A stretch of DNA of 64,000 nt from an uncultured Alphaproteobacteria bacterium (GCA_943787225.1 CALSLP010000002.1:338648-402647), one strand, 5' to 3'. Shown: positions 9,164-21,331, counted from the stretch's first letter. Notes: generated from the letters alone by a model not told the origin. Numbers and translations are program-made.

Positions 9164-9862
9164 ATGGCTGAAGGAGAAACCGCCCTTATCGTCGGCGTTG
9201 GCGCCGGGCTCAGCGCCTCACTTGCACGGCGTTTTGCATCCGAAGGCATCAAGGTCGCGCTGGCGTCCCGTAATATCGATAAGCTTGGCGATCTGATGGC
9301 CGATACCGGTGCCAAGGCCTATGCCTGTGACGCCACCGACCCCGCCGCCGTCGAAGGATTATTTAAGTCCGTCACTGCCGATCTCGGCGAGCCCGATATC
9401 GTCGTCTATAACGCCTCAAACCGCGTGCGTGGCCCGATCACCGAAATCGACCCCGAGGCCGTCCTCACCGCCATCAAGATCACCTGCTATGGCGGGTTTC
9501 TCGTTGCCCAGCAGGCCGCCAAGCAAATGGTCGCGCGCGGCAATGGTGCGATCTTCTTTACCGGCGCCTCCGCTGGCGTGAAGGGCTACCCCAACTCGGC
9601 CACCTTCGCGATGGGCAAGTTTGGCTTACGCGGTTTGGCTCAATCGATGGCGCGCGAGCTGCACCCGCAAAATGTTCATATCGCGCATTTCGTGATTGAT
9701 GGCGGCATTAAACAGCCCAACGACCCCCGCACAGAGCGTGCTGGCACCGACGGGTTACTCGAGCCCGACAGCATCGCCAACAGCTACTACAATTTCTGGC
9801 GCCAGCCACGCGATAGCTGGGCGTGGGAACTGGAGCTCCGTCCCTGGGTGGAAAAATTTTAG
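9164..9862 (+). CDS. SDR-family oxidoreductase with Phe in place of the catalytic Tyr
   Basis: A 232-residue short-chain dehydrogenase-like protein. The N-terminus has a glycine-rich dinucleotide motif (IVGVGAGLSASLARR) and the NNAG-equivalent YNAS at ~87. The catalytic Ser region (FTGASAG) is present, but the usual Y-x3-K reads F-A-M-G-K (~148-152), so the proton-donating Tyr is replaced by Phe. Related proteins with this change form a recognised subgroup of SDRs and may be non-classical or non-catalytic. It lies 46 bases after the BON lipoprotein gene on the same strand and convergent with the GST gene. NAD(P) binding is likely; the substrate is unknown. Confidence 0.85.
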   Translation: MAEGETALIVGVGAGLSASLARRFASEGIKVALASRNIDKLGDLMADTGAKAYACDATDPAAVEGLFKSVTADLGEPDIVVYNASNRVRGPITEIDPEAVLTAIKITCYGGFLVAQQAAKQMVARGNGAIFFTGASAGVKGYPNSATFAMGKFGLRGLAQSMARELHPQNVHIAHFVIDGGIKQPNDPRTERAGTDGLLEPDSIANSYYNFWRQPRDSWAWELELRPWVEKF

Positions 9863-9874
9863 GCTGGAATAGTT

Positions 9875-10525
9875 TTAAGACTGTTCCCCGAACAGCAGTA
9901 CGTCATCGCCCGGTTTCCAGGCGACGTATTTATGCATGACCGAGAGAAACAGATCACTCTCCAAATGTCGGTTAAACCACGCCAGCAATAACGGGTACGG
10001 CGTGTCGTCGAACCACGGCTTATCGACAAAGGCGAACTGGCGAACAAACGGAAACGTGGCGACATCCGCGAACGTCGTCCGGGGCGCGCACAGCCCCTGG
10101 CCACCATTGCCCGCGAGCCTGTCTTCCAGCATCTCAAGAAACTCAGCGCCCTGATCCCGGTAATAGCTTTGCGGGTGTTCGGGAAACCGAACGGAATATT
10201 TATAGCGATCCAGACTGTCCTTGAATTCGCCGTCCAGTCGGCTGAGAAAAATATCGAGCTCATCATCGATATCGAGCCAGCCATTGGGATCATTGGCCGC
10301 CAGCGCCCAGCGCATAACATCGAGGCTCTCCTCCAGCACCGTGCCGTCTTCCAACTGCAAAACCGGTACCGTGCCTTTTGGCGATAGCGCGATCATGGAT
10401 TCCGGCTTGTCGCGCAGCACGACCTCGCGCAATTCACACACCACGCCCGACTGCATCACCGCCATCCGCGCCCGCATTGCATAGGGGCAGCGGCGAAAGG
10501 AATACAGAACTGGATAGCTGCTCAT
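9875..10525 (-). CDS. glutathione S-transferase family protein
   Basis: A 216-residue protein with an N-terminal thioredoxin-like GST domain (~1-80): the redox-type RRCPYAMRAR motif near residue 12 and the GTVPVLQLEDGTVLEESLDV stretch that binds the glutathione gamma-glutamyl group. A helical C-terminal domain follows. The CPYA active site suggests an Omega/Beta-like or glutaredoxin-like thiol transferase rather than a conjugating enzyme. The ATG at 10525 is 6 bases after the stop of trhO on the same strand, so the two genes are probably one transcript. Expected to be cytoplasmic. Confidence 0.85.
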   Translation of the reverse strand: MSSYPVLYSFRRCPYAMRARMAVMQSGVVCELREVVLRDKPESMIALSPKGTVPVLQLEDGTVLEESLDVMRWALAANDPNGWLDIDDELDIFLSRLDGEFKDSLDRYKYSVRFPEHPQSYYRDQGAEFLEMLEDRLAGNGGQGLCAPRTTFADVATFPFVRQFAFVDKPWFDDTPYPLLLAWFNRHLESDLFLSVMHKYVAWKPGDDVLLFGEQS

Positions 10526-10531
10526 AACGGG

Positions 10532-11449
10532 TCAGTCATCCTGATCTTGACGGGCTTTGGCCATGTCGATTTGGCGTTGGCGTTCCTTGAGACCAGCGAT
10601 TTTCCCGTCACTGTGTTTGCCATGACAATGTGGACAGGACACGCCTATCTCATAGAGCGATGAATCACGATCAGATTCCGAGAGCGGCCGCCGACAGGCA
10701 TAGCACTGCGCATAGGATCCAGGTGCAAGGTTCTCATCCACCGCGACCCGGTCATCAAACACAAAGCACTCACCGCGCCACAGGCTCTCTTCTTTATCGA
10801 CGGTCTCAAGATATTTGAGGATACCGCCATCCAGATGATAGACCTCTTCAAACCCCTGCTTCATGAGATAGTTGGTGGCTTTCTCGCAGCGGATACCGCC
10901 GGTACAAAACATCGCCACCTTGCGGTGCTTTTGCGGGTCGAGCTCGGCATCAACGAACTTCGGAAACTCCCGAAATGTCTCGGTGCCGGGCGAGATGGCG
11001 TTTTCGAAAGTCCCGATGTCGCACTCATACTCGTTACGCGTATCAATCGTCAGAACCTCGGGGTCCTGCAGCAACTCATTCCAGCGTTTCGCATCAACCC
11101 GCTCACCACACAGCGCGCCGGGGTCGGTATCCGGCACCCCCATCGTGACGATCTCGCGCTTGAGCCGAACTTTCATGCGCCGAAACGGCGCCTTATCGGT
11201 ATAGGATTCCTTGTAGCGCAGGGTTTCAAAACGGGAGTCGGCGCGTAGGTGAGACAGCAGCGTATCAATGCCGTCGCGCGGCCCCGCGAGGGTTCCGTTA
11301 AGCCCCTCCCGAGCGAGCAGGATCGTTCCCATCAAGCCATTCTCAACGCATAGCGCCTGAAGCGGCGGCTTCATGTCCTCAAAATCATCGAGGCGGACAA
11401 AATGGTACATCCCCACCACAACGAATTTATTATCTGATTGAGCGCTCAT
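10532..11449 (-). CDS. trhO: tRNA uridine(34) hydroxylase (rhodanese-related, YceA)
   Basis: About 305 residues. TrhO installs 5-hydroxyuridine at position 34 of certain tRNAs, a step toward cmo5U/mo5U. Visible parts: the N-terminal acylphosphatase-like domain (GTILLAREGLNGT), then a rhodanese domain with LTIDTRNEYE and the catalytic Cys in FCTGGIRCEKA (~195), and a C-terminal Cys-rich segment (CYACRRPL, SCPHCHG) typical of the family. The ATG at 11449 (MSAQSDNK) is preferred; an earlier in-frame start at 11503 adds unrelated sequence. It sits upstream of the GST gene in the same transcription unit. Confidence 0.93.
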   Translation of the reverse strand: MSAQSDNKFVVVGMYHFVRLDDFEDMKPPLQALCVENGLMGTILLAREGLNGTLAGPRDGIDTLLSHLRADSRFETLRYKESYTDKAPFRRMKVRLKREIVTMGVPDTDPGALCGERVDAKRWNELLQDPEVLTIDTRNEYECDIGTFENAISPGTETFREFPKFVDAELDPQKHRKVAMFCTGGIRCEKATNYLMKQGFEEVYHLDGGILKYLETVDKEESLWRGECFVFDDRVAVDENLAPGSYAQCYACRRPLSESDRDSSLYEIGVSCPHCHGKHSDGKIAGLKERQRQIDMAKARQDQDD

Positions 11450-11623
11450 TCTACCCGTATCTCTAACGCGCAAACCGCGCGCGCCGCAATATGCCACAAG
11501 CATTGCCGCACGTTAATAGCGGTGTCCGTCCTGAATTCTTACCTGTTGGCTCATTAGATGGTTTCGGATGCCCCGCCTGTTTTCCGAGACAGGCGAGCAG
11601 ATGTTCAGTTCGCCAAAGAAGGA

Positions 11624-11650
11624 AGGGCGGGCCCGCGCGGGACCCGCCCT
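11624..11650 (-). terminator. hairpin downstream of katG
   Basis: A GC-rich inverted repeat, AGGGCGGG pairing with CCCGCCCT, with an 11-base loop, 31 bases beyond the katG stop. On the katG strand it is followed by a pyrimidine-rich run (TTCCTTCTTT) rather than a clean T tract, so it is a reasonable but not perfect intrinsic terminator. Confidence 0.5.
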
Positions 11651-11680
11651 TTATCGTTTCACCTGGCTTGGACCTCGAGA

Positions 11681-13986
<2,306 letters not shown>

Positions 13987-14177
13987 CTATACCGAAACGT
14001 ATAAATATTATTGGCACCGCGGCAGTCACTTTGCAGGTCAAAACCAGACGTCGGTGCAGGCATGTATTTATCATCCACCCGAGACCACCATCTCAAGCCA
14101 GACAATAAGTAACAGATAATAAATGCTGCTATTGCACCATGGTGAGTGCTATTTCGATCAGGCCTTTTGCCGATATG

Positions 14178-15389
14178 TTATGCGGAGTTGGTGGAAATCT
14201 GAATAAAAGACCCCGTTTTCGGCAGCATTAGCACTGCTGCGAATATAGCGGCGGCCCCCAGCGCGAGCACCACGAACAACATTGAAAAACCCCAGCCGCC
14301 GTGGATCCAGGCGATCACCGGCACAGAAGCCGCTGAGATCGAAAAGGTCACGATATAGCGTAGCGCATAGACCCGGCTGCGATATTCGGATTTTGCCGCG
14401 CGGGCGATCAGCACGTCATTGATCGGGATCTGGCCAAACACCACCAGCATGAATGCGACAGCGACCACGAGCGCTGCGACTCCGGTCAACTGATACATGA
14501 TAGCGAGAAACATCGCCTGTAACCCCGCGACAAAAGCAAACACCGTGCGGATTGACTGGCGGTCGACCAGATAGCCGACAGCCAGCTGAGCGAACGCAGC
14601 GATGGTGAAAACCAGAAAAGCATACCAGCCGACCTGCGTTGCCGTCACCGCGATGCTCGACAAGCGTTCGTCAAACACTTTGGGCAGGGAGAAGGTCGTG
14701 CTCTGAAAGATCAGCCCGCCGATCGCTGTGGTAAAGAGAACGATTACAAACAAGCGGATGAGAATCTGGCGGGGAATATCCGCCTGTTCGCTACCGGCCG
14801 CCGATGTCCTGGCCATGACAGGCGCGGCGGCGTCTCGCTTTCTAGTGAGGATAAACCCGATATAGACGAGGCCAATCACGACAGAGAAAATGCCAGGGGC
14901 AACAAACGCCGAGGGCCAACCGCTATTATCGATCAGAAAACCCGTGATCAGCGCCGCGCTGGCGACACCAAGATTACCAAACACGCCATTCACCGCCAGC
15001 GGCATGCCGGTCTTTTTGCGACCCTGCACCACCATCGACAGCCCGACCGGATGATAGATCGCCGCGAACACACCGATGCCAAACAGGCCACAGGCAATTT
15101 GAAGCGGTGACTGCGCCAGAGCGGTCGCTATCGAACACAGCCCGATGCCGATAAAGAAAATAGCCATCATGCCTTCGCGGCTCCACTTGTCAGCGAGCCA
15201 ACCCGCCGGGATCGAACTCGCGGCAAAGGCAACCAGCCCAGGCGTCGCATAGGGGATCAACTCGGCATAGCTCATCCCCCATTCACGCGTCAGGGTGAGT
15301 GCTGCCGCCGTCGCAAAGACCAGCATGAACAGATGATCTAGAAAATGCCCGATATTGAGAAACAGGAATTCGATTTGGGTTCGGGTCAT
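14178..15389 (-). CDS. MFS transporter
   Basis: About 403 residues with roughly 12 hydrophobic helices and the MFS loop signatures (GWLADKWSREG between helices 2 and 3; YLVDRQS in the second half). FNIGHFLDHLFMLV-type N-terminal segments (here NIGHFLDHLFM) occur in the fosmidomycin-resistance-like / sugar-efflux branch of the superfamily. The ATG at 15389 (MTRTQIEF) is taken instead of the in-frame TTG at 15425. It is divergent from the PPOX gene. The transported compound cannot be inferred. Confidence 0.88.
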   Translation of the reverse strand: MTRTQIEFLFLNIGHFLDHLFMLVFATAAALTLTREWGMSYAELIPYATPGLVAFAASSIPAGWLADKWSREGMMAIFFIGIGLCSIATALAQSPLQIACGLFGIGVFAAIYHPVGLSMVVQGRKKTGMPLAVNGVFGNLGVASAALITGFLIDNSGWPSAFVAPGIFSVVIGLVYIGFILTRKRDAAAPVMARTSAAGSEQADIPRQILIRLFVIVLFTTAIGGLIFQSTTFSLPKVFDERLSSIAVTATQVGWYAFLVFTIAAFAQLAVGYLVDRQSIRTVFAFVAGLQAMFLAIMYQLTGVAALVVAVAFMLVVFGQIPINDVLIARAAKSEYRSRVYALRYIVTFSISAASVPVIAWIHGGWGFSMLFVVLALGAAAIFAAVLMLPKTGSFIQISTNSA

Positions 15390-15539
15390 CAGGCTCTTTC
15401 TGTTGCCCGGCTTCGTTGCTTCCAAATCATATTCCCCGACAGGCGTCGCTGAAACCGCTTTGTGTCCTGACAGATTTCGTTAGACGGATTACACTTCTCG
15501 CCTGCCGCCGCGCGCAACAAATTTAGGAAGATGATCACC

Positions 15540-15992
15540 ATGCTCGATGACGATATGAAAGCCATCATCAAACAGGCCAATCTCAGCTTTGTCGCGACGG
15601 TCAATGAGGATGGCAGCCCCAACCTGTCGCCCAAGAGCACGCTCCGCCCCCATGATGATAACGCACTGATCTTTGCCAATCTGGCCTCTCCCGGCACCAT
15701 CGACAATCTGCGGCGCGAGCCCCGGACCGAGGTTAACTGCATCGATGTGTTTTCACGGCGCGGCTATCGCTTCACTGGCACCGCTACGGTGCATTCGCCA
15801 GGTGACGCGCTCTATGAAAAATTTAAGGAGACCATGCTGCAGGAACTTGGCCCGAAGACGACTGTTCATGATGCAGTGCTGATCACTCTAACTGCGGTCA
15901 GTCCGATCCTGTCCCCGGCCTATGACAATCCGAGCGTGACCGAAGGAAAACTGCGCGAGTCCTATTTCCGGAAATACGGCGTGACGGCGTAA
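15540..15992 (+). CDS. pyridoxamine 5'-phosphate oxidase-family (split-barrel flavin) protein
   Basis: A 150-residue split beta-barrel flavoprotein-like enzyme. The N-terminus has the family's FVATVNEDGSPNLSPKS strand pair and ALIFANLASPGTIDNLRREP, which forms the FMN/F420-binding groove. Function within this large family ranges over flavin oxidoreductases and haem-degrading proteins; no substrate can be assigned. The ATG at 15540 is favoured over the one at 15531 because AGGAAG sits nine bases upstream of the former and is too close to the latter. A fragment of the 3' end of a close paralogue is found at 16920-16992. Confidence 0.85.
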   Translation: MLDDDMKAIIKQANLSFVATVNEDGSPNLSPKSTLRPHDDNALIFANLASPGTIDNLRREPRTEVNCIDVFSRRGYRFTGTATVHSPGDALYEKFKETMLQELGPKTTVHDAVLITLTAVSPILSPAYDNPSVTEGKLRESYFRKYGVTA

Positions 15993-16124
15993 TCAGGCAA
16001 AACGACGCCCCCGCGCGAACCCGATGCCCAAAACAAAACGGCAGCCCCGAAGGACCGCCGTCTCTTAGCTTAATCCGATTTCCTGCATGGGTAGCCGAAT
16101 CCGAACAAGGCTGCGCTTGCCGGT

Positions 16125-16778
16125 CTAGTTCGGCAGCTTCGCCTTACGCAGATAGGGCGTCAGCGTTTCGAAATCACCATACTTGGCTTTGGCATCGGCA
16201 TCATTCACGGCTGTCGGGATGATGATATCGTCACCTGGCTGCCAATTGGCTGGCGTCGCCACCGCATTCTTTGACGACGTCTGCAGAGCATCCAGTGCTC
16301 GTAAAATCTCATTGAAATTACGGCCCACCGTCATCGGGTAGGTCATGGACAGTTTGAGCTGCTTGTCCGGGCCAATGATAAACACCGACCGCACAGTGGC
16401 GCTATCAGCGGGCGTCCGACCATCGGGGAGATACGCCTCGGCAGGCAACATATCGAATGCTTTGGCAACCTGCAGGCCGTCATCGGCAACGATTGGAAAT
16501 TCGGCCTTGGCACCACCGACGGCTTCGATGTCGTTTTTCCACTTCTTATGATCTTCAGCGCTGTCGACCGAGACACCCATCACCTTGGTGCCGCGTTTTT
16601 TCCATTCACCGGCAAGCTGCGCCACAGCGCCGAACTCGGTGGTGCAGACCGGCGTGAAATCCTTGGGATGCGAAAACAGGATCGCCCAGTCATCGTCAAT
16701 CCATTCATGCAGCGAGAGGCTGCCTTGATCCGTCTCGACCGTGAGGTCGGGTATGGTGTCGTTGATACGTAAGCTCAT
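16125..16778 (-). CDS. 1-Cys peroxiredoxin (Prx6 type)
   Basis: A 217-residue thiol peroxidase reducing hydroperoxides in the cytoplasm. The peroxidatic Cys lies in PVCTTE (~45) within FSHPKDFTPVCTTE, with the conserved Arg in TVRSVFIIG. The long C-terminal arm (NWQPGDDIIIP... YLRK) is typical of the Prx6/1-Cys group, and no resolving Cys is present. Length fits the family. Together with katG and GSTs it makes this part of the window rich in oxidative-stress functions. Confidence 0.92.
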   Translation of the reverse strand: MSLRINDTIPDLTVETDQGSLSLHEWIDDDWAILFSHPKDFTPVCTTEFGAVAQLAGEWKKRGTKVMGVSVDSAEDHKKWKNDIEAVGGAKAEFPIVADDGLQVAKAFDMLPAEAYLPDGRTPADSATVRSVFIIGPDKQLKLSMTYPMTVGRNFNEILRALDALQTSSKNAVATPANWQPGDDIIIPTAVNDADAKAKYGDFETLTPYLRKAKLPN

Positions 16779-16919
16779 GTCCTATTTCCCCTTTTAAATT
16801 GCAAGAAAGCCATTTCACTGCTGCGCATACAGTGATGGCGGAAAGGTATCACTGCGCGCCTCCAGAGTCCCATTCACGATGTCGTGCAGGATGGGGTATT
16901 TGCAACCCGTGACCGGGTC

Positions 16920-16992
16920 GTTATGACAATCGGAGCGTGACCGAGGAAAAACTGCGTGAGTCCTATTTCCGAAAATACGGCGTGACTACGCA
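16920..16992 (+). pseudogene. remnant of the 3' end of a PPOX-family gene
   Basis: About 70 bases closely match the last ~24 codons of the PPOX gene at 15921-15991 (shared segments include GAGCGTGACCGA and GAGTCCTATTTCCG, with roughly nine in ten bases identical). The copy has a one-base change in an A/G run that breaks the frame and no upstream coding portion. It lies 141 bases upstream of the peroxiredoxin start (on the + strand) and looks like the tail of a lost paralogue or of a local duplication. Confidence 0.65.
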
Positions 16993-17055
16993 AGCGGACT
17001 AAGCGACGAATTTTTCGACGCAGAGCCGCGAAACATAGGCGCTCCCCATAATGGA

Positions 17056-17086
17056 AGACGGCCTTTCGATTTAGAAATAGCCGTCT
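17056..17086 (-). terminator. weak hairpin beyond the chemoreceptor gene
   Basis: AGACGGC and GCCGTCT form a 7-bp stem with a 17-base loop, 24 bases past the stop of the chemoreceptor gene. No strong T run follows on that strand. Possible transcription end; low confidence. Confidence 0.3.
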
Positions 17087-17109
17087 CCGATTTCACAATA
17101 GGTTCGCTT

Positions 17110-19398
17110 CTATGCCGCGCGGACTTCTTGCAAAAACTTTTCAACTTCCTGCTGCAGTAAATCACCCTGCTGCGCTAATTCCTTCGCGGCACCCAACATT
17201 TGGCTGGACGTTTCCTGTGTTTCACCGGCCGCCTGGTTCACTTCGGTTATCTTGCCTGTGACTGCCTGTGTACCGGCTGCAGCCTGCTGGACAGAGCCAG
17301 CAATCTCACGGGTAGCGGAGCCCTGTTGGTCCACCGCTGCCGAGACCGAGCTGGCAATTTCACCAAGTTGGCCAATGATCGAACCAATGCCTTGAATAGC
17401 CTGAACAGCTTCACCTGTGGCATCCTGAATTTCGGAAATTTGCGACGCAATTTCCTCCGTTGCTTTCCCGGTCTGGGTTGCGAGTGATTTTACTTCGGAG
17501 GCGACTACCGCAAATCCCTTGCCAGCATCACCGGCCCGTGCGGCCTCGATCGTTGCGTTAAGGGCCAGCAAGTTTGTCTGGCTGGCGATATCATTGATCA
17601 GGCTGACAACATCACCGATTTTCTGGGCAGCACCGGCCAGGCCTTCAACCTTGGTGTTTGTCATCTCCGCCTCAGTGACCGCGTTTTGGGCCATCTCGTT
17701 ACTTTGCTCGACCTGACGCCAGATTTCCTCAATGGACGCTGACAATTCTTCAGCAGAGGACGCGACTGTCTGTACATTCACCGTTGCTTGCTCGGCCGCG
17801 GCCGAGACATCGATCGCTTGAGCGCTGGTCTGTTCGGCTGTCGCAGAGACAGTTTCAGCAGAAGTTTGCATTTCGGTTGCCGCCGAGCTCAGAGAACTGA
17901 CAACGCCCATAACGCTTTTTTCAAAGTTATCTGCCATTTCGATCATGGCGTTTTTGCGTTGTGCTTCCGCCTCGGCTTCAGCTGCTTTTTCGTCTTCTCC
18001 ACGCTGAATGTCTTCTTCCTCGCGTTTGGCTTGTTCCCCAGCCGCTCTCTTTTCGGCTTCTTTTTTTTCGAATACGAGCCGTTCGTTTTCGATCATGTTC
18101 TCCTTGAACACCTGAACGGCTTCCGCCATCGCGCCAACTTCGTCCTTGCGCTCGCGATCAGACACCTCAATTTGATGATTACCACCGGCCAGCGTGCCCA
18201 TAACATCAGTCATGCGACGGATTGGGTTAGCGATCCCATTTCCGATTAACCAGGCAAGACCAAGGCCAATCAAGAGTCCCAGGCCAAGACAAAGCCCCAC
18301 CAAAATATAGGTAAAGCGCACGGTGCTATTGCTGCTCGCCTGACGGCCTTTCATCAGGCCTTGTTCCTCGGCGCTGAAATCAGCCATGATCTGCCGGAAT
18401 TTATCGAAATATTGCTTGCCGCGTGCTTCACCGATCAGCTTGGCCATGTCGTTCATTGTCTTGGCATCGCCAATATTTCTACGCAGCGCAATAGTCGGCT
18501 GAGTGACATTCGCGACCCAGTCCTTGATGGTCTGCTCTGTCTCGGTGAGCAGTATAACCTGAGCGGGATTGTCATTCACCGTCTCGCGGAGGGCAGCAAT
18601 CAATTTGAAAAACCTGTCCTGGCCGCCCTTATAGGGGTCAAGAAATTCTTCTTTACCGGCAAGGAGATAGCCTCTCATACCAGTTTCCATATCAACAGCG
18701 GCAGCAAGAATATCATTTGCCTGAGCGATCACTCGAAATGTATGAGTAACCCATTTCTCGTTTTCACTCATTTCTTTGAGCAAAGCCACATCAACCGAGC
18801 TGCTACCGCGTAGCTTCTCGAAGGCTGTTCCAAAGTCTTTGCGCCTCCGAACGAGTAGCTTCTCCTCGCGATTGATAAATGTCCCGATTTGGGAACGAAA
18901 TTTATCGAAAAACTGTTTGCCGCGTGCTTCGCCAACCAATTTGGCCATGTCATCCATGGTCTTTGCGTCACCTATCTTACGGCGCAGCGCGATAGTGGGT
19001 TCCGTGACGTTCTGTTGCCATTCCTTGAGAACTTTTTCCGCCGCCGCAAGCCGGTCAACCTGTCTTGGATTATCGCCTACCGTCTTCTGGAGGTCTGCAA
19101 TAGCACTATAGGTTGCTTCCTGACCGCCTTTGTAAGGGTCTAAAAATGCTTCCTTGCCGGCAAGAAGATACCCTCTCATTCCCGTTTCCATATTGACCGC
19201 CGAGCCAACAATGGAGGATGATCGGGCAATCGCTTTATTGGTATGGTCGACCCATTCGTTAGTCTCAACAATGGACTTAACCGAAAAAACGCTAACGCCA
19301 CCCAAAATCATAAGCATTGCGATTGGTACACAAAAGCCGATCAGGATTTTGGGTTTCGTTTGCAGATTTGAAAAAGGGTTCGGTTTTGTAATTTTCAT
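17110..19398 (-). CDS. methyl-accepting chemotaxis protein with tandem CHASE3 sensor domains
   Basis: About 762 residues. A membrane segment (~18-40) is followed by two near-repeat CHASE3-like units (~42-180 and ~205-345), each with the signature [25 protein letters not shown] or its variant (here [13 protein letters not shown] and [13 protein letters not shown]), then a second membrane span (~355-375), HAMP, a Glu/Lys-rich coiled coil and the MCP signalling domain with the hairpin tip ([17 protein letters not shown]). It would couple an extracellular signal to CheA/CheW. The start is the ATG at 19398 (MKITKPN) with AGGG upstream; the frame is open to 19461. The duplicated sensor units are the unusual point. 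No che operon is in the window. Confidence 0.93.
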   Translation of the reverse strand: MKITKPNPFSNLQTKPKILIGFCVPIAMLMILGGVSVFSVKSIVETNEWVDHTNKAIARSSSIVGSAVNMETGMRGYLLAGKEAFLDPYKGGQEATYSAIADLQKTVGDNPRQVDRLAAAEKVLKEWQQNVTEPTIALRRKIGDAKTMDDMAKLVGEARGKQFFDKFRSQIGTFINREEKLLVRRRKDFGTAFEKLRGSSSVDVALLKEMSENEKWVTHTFRVIAQANDILAAAVDMETGMRGYLLAGKEEFLDPYKGGQDRFFKLIAALRETVNDNPAQVILLTETEQTIKDWVANVTQPTIALRRNIGDAKTMNDMAKLIGEARGKQYFDKFRQIMADFSAEEQGLMKGRQASSNSTVRFTYILVGLCLGLGLLIGLGLAWLIGNGIANPIRRMTDVMGTLAGGNHQIEVSDRERKDEVGAMAEAVQVFKENMIENERLVFEKKEAEKRAAGEQAKREEEDIQRGEDEKAAEAEAEAQRKNAMIEMADNFEKSVMGVVSSLSSAATEMQTSAETVSATAEQTSAQAIDVSAAAEQATVNVQTVASSAEELSASIEEIWRQVEQSNEMAQNAVTEAEMTNTKVEGLAGAAQKIGDVVSLINDIASQTNLLALNATIEAARAGDAGKGFAVVASEVKSLATQTGKATEEIASQISEIQDATGEAVQAIQGIGSIIGQLGEIASSVSAAVDQQGSATREIAGSVQQAAAGTQAVTGKITEVNQAAGETQETSSQMLGAAKELAQQGDLLQQEVEKFLQEVRAA

Positions 19399-19829
19399 TG
19401 CGGCGGCCCTTAGTGTTATTCCGACTGATAGATCGAATTTTATTCCAATCCGGCTGAACATATTTAACGAACAAGCTTCTGAAATTTTTCGTGAATCAGG
19501 TCAAATTGATGCGTTCAGCAAACCAACTACACCGTTGATCGCCCCTAAAATAGCTACAAACCCTATATCGCTAAATTTTCTTAAAATTCGCTGAAGACAT
19601 CGCCTAAAACCCGAGAAAACCGAAGATATCAGGGGAAATGGCGTACAATCCGTCTTCCTCCGGAAAATCGGCTCAAGCGACCTTGCGAATGTGTGTTTTC
19701 TGGGAGAAATTTTGCGGACAGTTTTTCGCCCACCCGAAACTGACGCGGCCACCGCCACCAAAGGCAGTGTTGTCATTTTTCAGCCAATATGAGAACTTTC
19801 CGATAACAGTTTAAATAGAGGAAAACACC
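19399..19829. other. intergenic region, no gene recognised
   Basis: This 431-base stretch separates the divergent chemoreceptor and DapA-family genes and probably holds both promoters. A 91-codon frame on the minus strand (19501-19776) has no recognisable domain, a composition unlike its neighbours and no clear ribosome binding site, so it is not called. AGAGGA just before 19830 serves the downstream gene. Confidence 0.5.
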
Positions 19830-20774
19830 ATGACCCCGCTTGATCTCCGCGGCATAAACCCCGCCCCCATTACCGCCTTTACGCCCGATGGCGCCGTTGA
19901 CCACAAAGCCAATGCCCGCGTTGCGCGCTGGCTCGCCTCGGTTGACGGGGTCAAGAGCCTGGTCATTCTCGGCCATGCCGGTGAAGGCACGTTTCTGACC
20001 TCGGAAGAACAGGTCGCGCTCATCCGCACCTATGTTGAGGCAGCGGGCGACAAGGTCGCAATCATCGCCGGCATCACCCGCGAAGGCACCAATGTCGCTG
20101 CGGAAGAAGCCAAGATGGCTGCCGATGCCGGCGCTGTTGGCGCGCTGGTTTATCCATCGCATGGCTGGCTGCGCTTCGGCTACCAGGATGGCGCGCCGCA
20201 GGATCGCTACAAGGCGATTTATGAAGCCTCCGGTCTGCAGGAAATTCTGTTCCAGTATCCCGACAACACCAAGGCGACCTATAATATCGACACCCAACTC
20301 GAGATTGCCGCCCAGCCCGGCGTCATCGCGACCAAGAATGGCGTTCGCAACATGCGGCGCTGGGATGTTGAAATCCCGATCCTGCGCCGCGAACGGCCTG
20401 ATCTGCAGATTCTGACCTGCCATGATGAATATCTGCTGCACACCATGTTTGACGTCGACGGCGCGCTGGTCGGCTATGGCAGCCTCGCCCCCGAAATGCT
20501 GAATGATCTGCTCGTTGCCGGTAAGGCACAGGATTACGTAAAGGCAAAAGAAATCCACAACCGCCTGCTGCCGGTGACCAGATGCGTTTATCACCGTGGC
20601 TCCCACATGGAAGCGACCCCGGCTCTCAAGATCGGCATGGTACATCGCGGCATACTCGATCACGCGACGATCCGCTCACCACTGCTGCCGCTCGAACCCG
20701 GTGCAGATAAAGAGATCATCGCGGCACTGGACTCAGCTGGCATCGGGCCGACGGAAACCTCACTCGCTGCGTAA
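19830..20774 (+). CDS. dihydrodipicolinate synthase (DapA)-family aldolase/lyase
   Basis: A 314-residue class I aldolase-like protein of the DapA/NAL superfamily, a TIM barrel acting through a Schiff-base Lys. The Lys is seen in VIATKNG (~168), the pocket loop GHAGEG (~47) replaces the usual GTTGE, and LFQYPDN carries the Tyr. The altered pocket loop argues against true lysine biosynthesis; members like this act on various 2-keto acids or hydroxy acids. AGAGGA precedes the ATG. It stands alone, with a dispersed repeat downstream. The reaction is unknown. Confidence 0.85.
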   Translation: MTPLDLRGINPAPITAFTPDGAVDHKANARVARWLASVDGVKSLVILGHAGEGTFLTSEEQVALIRTYVEAAGDKVAIIAGITREGTNVAAEEAKMAADAGAVGALVYPSHGWLRFGYQDGAPQDRYKAIYEASGLQEILFQYPDNTKATYNIDTQLEIAAQPGVIATKNGVRNMRRWDVEIPILRRERPDLQILTCHDEYLLHTMFDVDGALVGYGSLAPEMLNDLLVAGKAQDYVKAKEIHNRLLPVTRCVYHRGSHMEATPALKIGMVHRGILDHATIRSPLLPLEPGADKEIIAALDSAGIGPTETSLAA

Positions 20775-20897
20775 TCTAGCTGGGTAATTTGATATCGATC
20801 TGATCGCTGTGGCAGAATTGCCCGCAGCGGTCAGGTCACCTCTTTCGTTCTCTTCTTAGACAATCCCAAGACACTACCTGTCACCCGCAGCCCCCTT

Positions 20898-20974
20898 CGT
20901 CATCCCGCACTTGATGCGGGATCCATCGAGGACATATCTGACATGGACCCCCGATCAAGTCCGGGGTGACGTCA
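20898..20974. repeat. dispersed palindromic repeat (GTCATCCCG type)
   Basis: Two nested palindromes, CATCCCGCACTTGATGCGGG and CCCCGATCAAGTCCGGGG (shown in part), flanked by CGTCATCC and GGTGACG. This is a member of a family seen at five further places in the window. It lies in the 600-base gap after the DapA-like gene, where nothing else but a short upstream ORF was found. Confidence 0.75.
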
Positions 20975-21331
20975 TGTGCTGGGGCAATCGAGGGTCATAC
21001 TTCGCGCCGCGAGAGGACTTTATCGTATCAAACGATCAGAGTTGTTGTGACCTCAACTGTCTCCGGTTCTGGCCACTGTTGTGAATTTCCCCAAATAATG
21101 TAGTGTAAATACATTGAGACACCGCCCCGATGAGTTCTCTTTCGGGTCTGCGCGTAATTTCTTCGCTACACATACCAGTCGGGACGCCCGTTTACCGTAT
21201 TATTACGACGGTTTCGCGGGCCTTGTAGGCTTGCTGGCAAGCACCAATTAGCACCTCGCGTTTCTATAAGCGTATAGCCGTTGCCGTCGCATGCCCTTTG
21301 CCGGGTTAATCACTGGAGTGAAACCGAAACC

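Noticed and set aside
19501-19776. A 91-codon frame on the minus strand as a gene
   Set aside because: No domain, no ribosome site, and composition like non-coding sequence.
19773-20663. A 296-codon open frame on the minus strand
   Set aside because: Opposite the DapA-family gene, no ribosome site, no known domain.
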